Assembly (NCBI GenBank): GCA_040881945.1
Contig: JBBECF010000106.1
Span: 1 to 25,105, forward strand
Direction: 5' to 3'
Origin: JBBECF01 sp040881945
GTDB lineage: Bacteria; Pseudomonadota; Alphaproteobacteria; Dongiales; Dongiaceae
DNA length: 25,105 nucleotides
In this document: one piece after another, positions 18,858 to 25,105 of the stretch
How the letters are laid out: every line of letters begins with the position of its first letter
Numbering within the stretch: position 1 is the stretch's first letter
The notes under the pieces: model-generated
Seen by the model: the letters and a program-made list of their open reading frames with translations, nothing else
The model's database searches: none
What the model was told of the DNA's origin: nothing
Translations under genes and position numbers: made by a program

Positions 18858-20189
18858 ATGAGCCATGTCTTTCATCGCCAGCCCGCGACGGCCCTGCCGG
18901 TGGCCGTCGCCGGCGACGGGCCGTACATCATCGACCGCGACGGCAAGCGCTATCTCGACGCCTCGGGCGGCGCGGCGGTGTCCTGTCTGGGTCACGGCCA
19001 CCCGGCCGTGAGCCGCGCCATCAAGGACCAGATCGATCGCCTCGCCTACGCCCATACCGGCTTCTTCACGAACGAGCCGATGGAGGCGCTGGCCGACGCC
19101 CTCGTCGAGATGGCGCCGCCGGGCATCGATCGCGCCTACTTCGTTTCCGGCGGGTCCGAGGCCGTCGAGGCGGCGCTGAAGCTGGCGCGGCAGTATTTCC
19201 TCGAGATCGGCCAGCCGGGGCGCAGCCGCTTCATCGCGCGCTGGCAAAGCTTCCACGGCAACACCCTGGCGGCGCTGTCGGTCGGCGGCAACCGCTGGCG
19301 GCGCGAGCCGTTCGCGCCGTTGCTCATCGACGTCGCGCATATCTCGCCGTGCTACGCCTATCGCGGCCGGCGCGACGGCGAGAGCGACGAGGCCTACGGT
19401 CGCCGCGTCGCCGACGAGCTCGAGACGGCGATCCGCGAGCTCGGCCCCGAGTCCGTCGCCGCCTTCGTCGCCGAGCCGGTGGTCGGCGCCACCCTCGGCG
19501 CGGTCCCGGCGGTGCCCGGCTATTTCAAGCGCATCCGCGAGATTTGCGACCGCTACGGCGTGCTCCTGATCCTCGACGAGGTGATGTGCGGCATGGGCCG
19601 CACCGGCACCATGTTCGCCTGCGAGCAGGACGGCGTCGTGCCCGACCTGATCATCGTCGCCAAGGGCCTGGGCGCCGGCTACCAGCCGATCGGCGCCATC
19701 CTGGTCTCGGGTCAGATCTTCGCGGCGGTGCGCGACGGCTCCGGCGCCTTCCTGCACGGGCACACCTATATGGGCCACCCGATCGCCTGCGCGGCGGCGC
19801 TGGCGGTGCAGCGCGCGATCCGCGACGAGCGCCTGCTCGACAACGTCGAACGCCAGGGGCGCGCGCTCGAAGCGGCGCTGGTCGAGCGCTTCGGCAACCA
19901 CCGCTATGTCGGCGACATCCGCGGCCGCGGCCTGCTGCGCGGCCTCGAGCTGGTCGCCGACCGCGCCACGAAGCAGCCCTTCGACCCGGCGCTCAAGCTG
20001 CACGCCCGGGTCAAGCGCGAGACCATGGCGCGCGGCCTCGTCTGCTACCCGATGGGCGGCACGCTGGACGGCCGGCGCGGCGACCACGTGCTGATCGCCC
20101 CGCCGTTCACCATCGACGGCTCGCACGTCGCCGAGATCGCCGACAAGCTCGGCGCGGCGATCGACGCGGCGATCGCCGCTGGCGGGTGA
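18858..20189 (+). CDS. Class III pyridoxal-phosphate aminotransferase
   Basis: A 443-residue fold-type I enzyme of the class III (omega-amino acid/ornithine) family. Visible landmarks: DRDGKRYLDASGGAAVSCLGHGHP near the start, the phosphate-binding YFVSGGSEAVEAALKLARQ (95-113), RWQSFHGNT, AEPVVG, the cofactor aspartate D240 in LILDEVMCGMGRTG, the Schiff-base lysine K269 in IIVAKGLGAGYQPIGA, and HTYMGHPIACAAALA. The donor amine cannot be told from sequence. It follows the cupin gene on the same strand, but TATAAG at 18822-18827 suggests its own promoter. A four-codon mini-ORF (ATG at 18847) ends in a TGA that overlaps the start ATG, so coupling or re-initiation is possible. Confidence 0.92.
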   Translation: MSHVFHRQPATALPVAVAGDGPYIIDRDGKRYLDASGGAAVSCLGHGHPAVSRAIKDQIDRLAYAHTGFFTNEPMEALADALVEMAPPGIDRAYFVSGGSEAVEAALKLARQYFLEIGQPGRSRFIARWQSFHGNTLAALSVGGNRWRREPFAPLLIDVAHISPCYAYRGRRDGESDEAYGRRVADELETAIRELGPESVAAFVAEPVVGATLGAVPAVPGYFKRIREICDRYGVLLILDEVMCGMGRTGTMFACEQDGVVPDLIIVAKGLGAGYQPIGAILVSGQIFAAVRDGSGAFLHGHTYMGHPIACAAALAVQRAIRDERLLDNVERQGRALEAALVERFGNHRYVGDIRGRGLLRGLELVADRATKQPFDPALKLHARVKRETMARGLVCYPMGGTLDGRRGDHVLIAPPFTIDGSHVAEIADKLGAAIDAAIAAGG

Positions 20190-20247
20190 CGCGGCGGACG
20201 GGAATGGGCGCGCGCGTCTTTGGGGCTGGGAGGCGGCGGCCGGGTGC

Positions 20248-20254
20248 TATATAT
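20248..20254 (+). promoter_or_regulatory. TATA-type -10 box immediately before uvrD
   Basis: TATATAT ends five bases before the GTG at 20260 and eight before the ATG at 20263. A start site 6-8 bases downstream would yield an almost leaderless mRNA. There is no Shine-Dalgarno and no good -35. Confidence 0.45.
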
Positions 20255-20259
20255 CCGGC

Positions 20260-22515
<2,256 letters not shown>

Positions 22516-22591
22516 TCGCGCCCGTGCATGCGGCCGGCGCTGGCTGTTCGACTGGCTCGATATCGTTTCCGATCGGAAGGGAAGGTAACTC

Positions 22592-22771
22592 ATGCAATTC
22601 CCGATCAAGGTGTCGTGGCCGGTCGAGCCGGCGAACACCCAAGCCAGGAAGGGCACCCTCGGCAAGACGGTGCAGTCGATCATCGACGAGCTGAAGCCCG
22701 AGGCGGCGCACTTCTGTGCCGATAGGGGTAAGGGGCCGAGCATCGAGCAGACGGCCAAGAAATACGGCTAG
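22592..22771 (+). CDS. Short 59-residue protein, probably an internally deleted DUF3303-like gene
   Basis: The ATG follows a good Shine-Dalgarno (aagggaagg). The first 47 residues (MQFPIKVSWPVEPANT..., KGTLGKTVQSIIDELKPEAAHFCAD) resemble the N-terminus of a widespread family of about 90-100 residues that normally continues with strands and a WFLAFNA-type segment. The last dozen residues (KGPSIEQTAKKYG) resemble the normal C-terminus of the same family. The middle, about 40 residues, seems to be missing while the frame is kept. The family memory is not checked. It may be a pseudogene or a mini-protein. It lies 76 bases after uvrD on the same strand. Confidence 0.55.
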   Translation: MQFPIKVSWPVEPANTQARKGTLGKTVQSIIDELKPEAAHFCADRGKGPSIEQTAKKYG

Positions 22772-22780
22772 GTCTTAACC

Positions 22781-22875
22781 GTCGCCGCGGCCGAGGGCTG
22801 GAGATCGACTTCGACAAAGCCGATCCCATGAATATGATCGCCACCTACGGCCTGCCGGACGATGGGAGCGGCTGA
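22781..22875 (+). pseudogene. uvrD: Decayed duplicate of the uvrD 3' end
   Basis: Reading across one small deletion, this encodes VAAAEG then EIDFDKADPMNMIATYGLPDDGSG and a stop. The intact UvrD ends AAAEGDKLDIDFDTAGAKKVIASFVVPAERAG. From IDFD to the stop both have exactly 19 residues, and FDxA, IA and P align. About seven bases are missing near 22797, causing a frameshift. Homology may start a little earlier, at the KKYG codons of the small gene. It marks an old duplication or insertion at the uvrD end. Confidence 0.6.
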
Positions 22876-23021
22876 GCGTGCGAACGCACCACTGATACGG
22901 CGCGAAGCGTGATAAAGGAAGTCCAAGAAAGATAGCGCTGCGCCGGGAGAGAAGTGACGTGATCGTGGAAACAAGTCGGTGCCGGGCGGCTCTCTGACCG
23001 AAACCGAAAGGGTGGAACAAA
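22876..23021. other. Left flank of the ATPase-PIN cassette
   Basis: No gene is seen. A small palindrome GTGCG-AA-CGCAC is at 22878-22889. Composition starts falling toward AT from about 22,890. A Shine-Dalgarno-like AGGGTGG precedes the ATPase start at 23022. I find no convincing -35/-10 pair, though GATAAA near 22911 is a possible -10. Confidence 0.4.
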
Positions 23022-24374
23022 ATGATCAATTACCTCTACCTCCGCAATTTTCGCGCATTCAAATCGCAAAAATTTGACCTCGCCAAAATAAATGTCTTTG
23101 TAGGTGCGAATAATTCTGGAAAATCCAGCGCTCTTAGTGCTCTTAATCTGTTAGCGCAGACTATTACCGACAACGAATCTGGGGCCCCACTGGTTTTACG
23201 TGGAAAATATGACGATTTGGGAACGTTCATTGACATTGTTCATGGAAATAAACCAACCACACAAATCGGGATTGAGATTGGCATTGAAAAAACGCTGCAT
23301 CGGTTTGATTTCAAATATAGAACAAAACGAAAAGAAATAGAGATCGTGAATTACGAGATACGGAGAGATGCTCAACATCTATTTTCATATCATTCGACAA
23401 AAGACGCATACAACTTACAATATGGGGGGAAATCGTTCGAGACCCTCTTACCTAGAGTCGCAAAGCGAAAGCCTGAATTCTGGGGTGTATGGCTTATAGA
23501 TCCAAACATGGATGCTCTCAGGACACGATCTGGTGCCGTGAGCGAAAAGTTCGCAAACGTTCCAGAGGACATCCTAAAGAACCTACATGATGTGCAGAGG
23601 TCTATATGGTCGTCTCAAAGGGATCTGCGCACTGAATTTGTAGAATTTTCCTCTTTAGGGTCGTTCAGGGAACCACCACTCCGTACATTTCTCTTCTCTG
23701 GGGGATCGCCGACGCAGGTGGGTCGCACCGGGGGGAATGCGATTGAAATGCTGGTCAGTGACAGTCTAAAGCGGGGCAGTCTTAGGCGAGAACTAATCGA
23801 GCAGGTTTCGGCTTGGCTGCAAGCAACCGGCATGGCGAAGGGTATCAAAGTAAAATCTCTGACGCCGCGTCATTTTGAAGTATGTGTGTTGGGGAATGAC
23901 GGCTCAGAGCACAACATATGCGATGTTGGGTTCGGCGTGAGTCAAGTGTTGCCCGTGTTAGTTGCCGGGTTTCACATGTTTGCGCACGGAGATAAGGTTT
24001 CTTCTCGGTCTACAGCGCCGACTTTTGTCGTGCAAGAACCAGAAATACACCTTCACCCAAATGCGCAGGCCGAGCTGGCAACATTTTTCGTAGGAATAGA
24101 AAAACTTGGAGGTCAACTGTTTATAGAAACACATAGTGACACGCTGGTAATCCGACTTCAGCAGCATGTAGCAAAAGGCGATGTGGCTGCCAAGGATGTC
24201 AAGATATTCTACATGTTAGATCGGGGCGGTAATAAAGAAGTAATCAGCTTAGACGTAGATGACAGGGGTCTATTTGACAAGGAGTGGCCAGGAGGGTTTT
24301 TCCCACAACGGCAAAAAGAAAGCCTTGAGTTGGCGAGGGCAGTTGCGCGTAATACCTCAGATGAAAGCGTCTGA
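23022..24374 (+). CDS. OLD-like AAA ATPase with C-terminal DUF3696-type region
   Basis: A 450-residue ABC/SMC-type ATPase related to the OLD/RecF group. Residues 1-40 form the first strand and P-loop: YLYLRNFRAFKS then Walker A GANNSGKSS (28-36). The central 200 residues are an insertion with no motif I recognise. The second half has the signature-like DVGFGVSQVLPVL (301-313), Walker B FVVQEPEIHLHPNAQAEL (335-352) and the His switch IETHSD (369-374). The end carries the DUF3696 pattern DDRGLFDKEWPGGFF (413-427). There is no TOPRIM domain, so unlike Gabija GajA or OLD nucleases it needs a partner for cutting. Codon usage and G+C are far from the rest of the window, a sign of transfer. The next gene starts 24 bases downstream. 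Likely role: sensor/regulator of a defence or toxin pair (inference). Confidence 0.85.
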   Translation: MINYLYLRNFRAFKSQKFDLAKINVFVGANNSGKSSALSALNLLAQTITDNESGAPLVLRGKYDDLGTFIDIVHGNKPTTQIGIEIGIEKTLHRFDFKYRTKRKEIEIVNYEIRRDAQHLFSYHSTKDAYNLQYGGKSFETLLPRVAKRKPEFWGVWLIDPNMDALRTRSGAVSEKFANVPEDILKNLHDVQRSIWSSQRDLRTEFVEFSSLGSFREPPLRTFLFSGGSPTQVGRTGGNAIEMLVSDSLKRGSLRRELIEQVSAWLQATGMAKGIKVKSLTPRHFEVCVLGNDGSEHNICDVGFGVSQVLPVLVAGFHMFAHGDKVSSRSTAPTFVVQEPEIHLHPNAQAELATFFVGIEKLGGQLFIETHSDTLVIRLQQHVAKGDVAAKDVKIFYMLDRGGNKEVISLDVDDRGLFDKEWPGGFFPQRQKESLELARAVARNTSDESV

Positions 24375-24398
24375 ATCGAAAAAAGTGGGTGTTGATGT

Positions 24399-24926
24399 AT
24401 GAAACCGACGATCGTCATGGACGCGTGTTCCATCGCAATATTTCAAAGCGAACGCGTAAGAGTTGTCGATGGGCCGGCAACACGCGCGGTTAATTTTATT
24501 CTGCAGGACGCGGTAATGGCGTTGGATTGTGGGGACAGAATTAGGACAGAATGGCTAGCGGCGGCATCTCATGCGCACTCGGCGCTCAATTTGGCAGATT
24601 GGCTGGCAGATCGATTGCACGACGGCGCGGCTCGGCTCTATCTTGTGCCGAATGATAATCACCTGAAAAAAGCTTTGCGACAGTTAGGTCTCCACAACAT
24701 GGATCGGTTCTATGTGCTCACGGCCTCTGCGGCTATGGCCTTGGTATTGGCATCAGATGATATTGATTTTTATGATCCTACACTCAAGAATGCGCGCCAC
24801 GAGAAAAAGGAGAGAGTAAAAGGTAATAGGCAAGGAGTTGTATGTAATTGGTTGAGGAAAAATCTTCGCGTTGAAGTTTCTCGATTGTGTGACGCACCAG
24901 ATATTCTGACTGCTCAGCGCCAGTGA
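24399..24926 (+). CDS. PIN-like nuclease domain protein, partner of the ATPase
   Basis: A 175-residue protein without signal peptide or membrane segment. The start IVMDACSIAIF carries the first PIN aspartate (D8). E51 (IRTEW) is a candidate second acidic residue. The block MDRFYVLTASAAMALVLASDDIDFYDP provides D102 and D120/D121/D123, matching the PIN order D...E...D...(T/S)DD-x-DF. PIN proteins are metal-dependent RNases, or less often DNases. The basic C-terminus (KKERVKGNRQG, WLRKNLRVEV) could bind nucleic acid. It is longer than a typical VapC (about 130 residues) and no VapB antitoxin is nearby; the only partner is the upstream ATPase, 24 bases away. Low G+C matches that partner. Assignment is by motif only; a different RNase-H-like fold is possible. 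Confidence 0.65.
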   Translation: MKPTIVMDACSIAIFQSERVRVVDGPATRAVNFILQDAVMALDCGDRIRTEWLAAASHAHSALNLADWLADRLHDGAARLYLVPNDNHLKKALRQLGLHNMDRFYVLTASAAMALVLASDDIDFYDPTLKNARHEKKERVKGNRQGVVCNWLRKNLRVEVSRLCDAPDILTAQRQ

Positions 24927-24936
24927 CTCCGCGCTC

Positions 24937-24955
24937 CTGCCGTTTGTACCGGCAG
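24937..24955 (+). terminator. Small hairpin after the cassette
   Basis: CTGCCG (24937-24942) pairs with CGGCAG (24950-24955), seven-base loop, starting ten bases after the PIN gene stop. No T-run follows. Confidence 0.4.
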
Positions 24956-24963
24956 TCCTGGAC

Positions 24964-24977
24964 TTAATCCAGATCAA
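24964..24977. promoter_or_regulatory. Possible FNR/FixK-type site
   Basis: TTAAT-CCAG-ATCAA is one base from the TTGAT-N4-ATCAA consensus of FNR/FixK-family regulators. It lies at the right edge of the cassette, before chromosomal-type sequence. Whether a regulated promoter follows is not visible inside the window. Confidence 0.3.
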
Positions 24978-24990
24978 GGCCGGTTTTCGA

Positions 24991-25105
24991 ATGTTTGTTC
25001 TCGGTGGAAGGGCGGATCTCTGGTCGATTCGCGTCCGCATCGCGGCGGCTGGCCGGCCCAAGGACTGGCCCGCCGCCGCCATCGACGCCGTCGAGGCCGC
25101 GCTCG
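24991..25105 (+). CDS. Start or internal part of an unidentified gene (runs off the window)
   Basis: From ATG 24991 the frame stays open to the window end (MFVLGGRADLWSIRV, then RIAAAGRPKDWPAAA). Composition is again GC-rich with chromosomal codon bias, so coding is plausible. I see no ribosome site and no recognisable domain in 38 codons. The frame is also open upstream to about 24909, so this may be the remnant of a gene cut by the cassette. Confidence 0.3.
   Translation, partial: MFVLGGRADLWSIRVRIAAAGRPKDWPAAAIDAVEAAL

Noticed and set aside
23022..24926. PARIS (AriA/AriB) or Septu (PtuA/PtuB)
   Set aside because: The second protein has neither TOPRIM/DUF4435 nor HNH motifs; its acidic residues fit a PIN-like fold better. 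The ATPase also ends in a DUF3696-type region.

Overview
The window is about 25 kb of a mostly GC-rich chromosome (roughly two-thirds G+C by eye). The gene content points to an alphaproteobacterium, possibly Rhodospirillales-like: an rpoD 3' end followed by a CAU tRNA, ettA, an mlaA-mlaC pair, a dppABCDF operon, DoxX-pirin, dodecin, a DMSP-lyase-family cupin, a class III aminotransferase and a UvrD/PcrA helicase. This placement is inference; there is no rRNA to test it.

Layout. (1) 1-4312: the end of rpoD and a CAU tRNA appear twice, about 3.9 kb apart. Between the copies lie a small conserved-looking gene and a 1063-residue single-chain restriction-modification enzyme. The tRNA copies are identical, but the rpoD ends differ at 11 of 111 bases, all synonymously. 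This looks like a small island that carried its own copy of the attachment-side gene end. (2) 4385-7595: ettA converges on mlaA-mlaC (phospholipid transport). (3) 7896-13537: a complete dipeptide/oligopeptide ABC transporter reading leftward. A G13-C22 homopolymer sits between dppA and dppB and is suspicious as an assembly artefact over a hairpin. (4) 13824-16175: a hotdog thioesterase, a palindromic repeat cluster, then pirin, DoxX and dodecin on the minus strand. (5) 16313-18159: an HtrA-like protein that has lost its catalytic triad, then a non-coding insertion with a REPIN-like palindrome, bracketed by two copies of the start of the following gene. (6) 18118-22515: DMSP-lyase-like cupin, class III aminotransferase and UvrD/PcrA helicase on the plus strand. 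(7) 22592-22875: an internally deleted small gene and a decayed second copy of the uvrD 3' end. (8) 23022-24926: a clearly AT-richer two-gene cassette, an OLD/DUF3696-type AAA ATPase followed by a PIN-like nuclease. (9) From about 24,990 the composition returns to chromosomal.

The most interesting part is the right-hand ATPase-PIN cassette. It looks horizontally acquired and is organised like known two-gene phage-defence modules (ATPase sensor plus nuclease effector), but I do not recognise it as a named system. A second candidate defence gene, the restriction-modification enzyme, lies at the other end of the window. Both defence-like insertions are next to a duplicated 3' end of a housekeeping gene (rpoD, uvrD). 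All family assignments come from reading motifs, with no database search.
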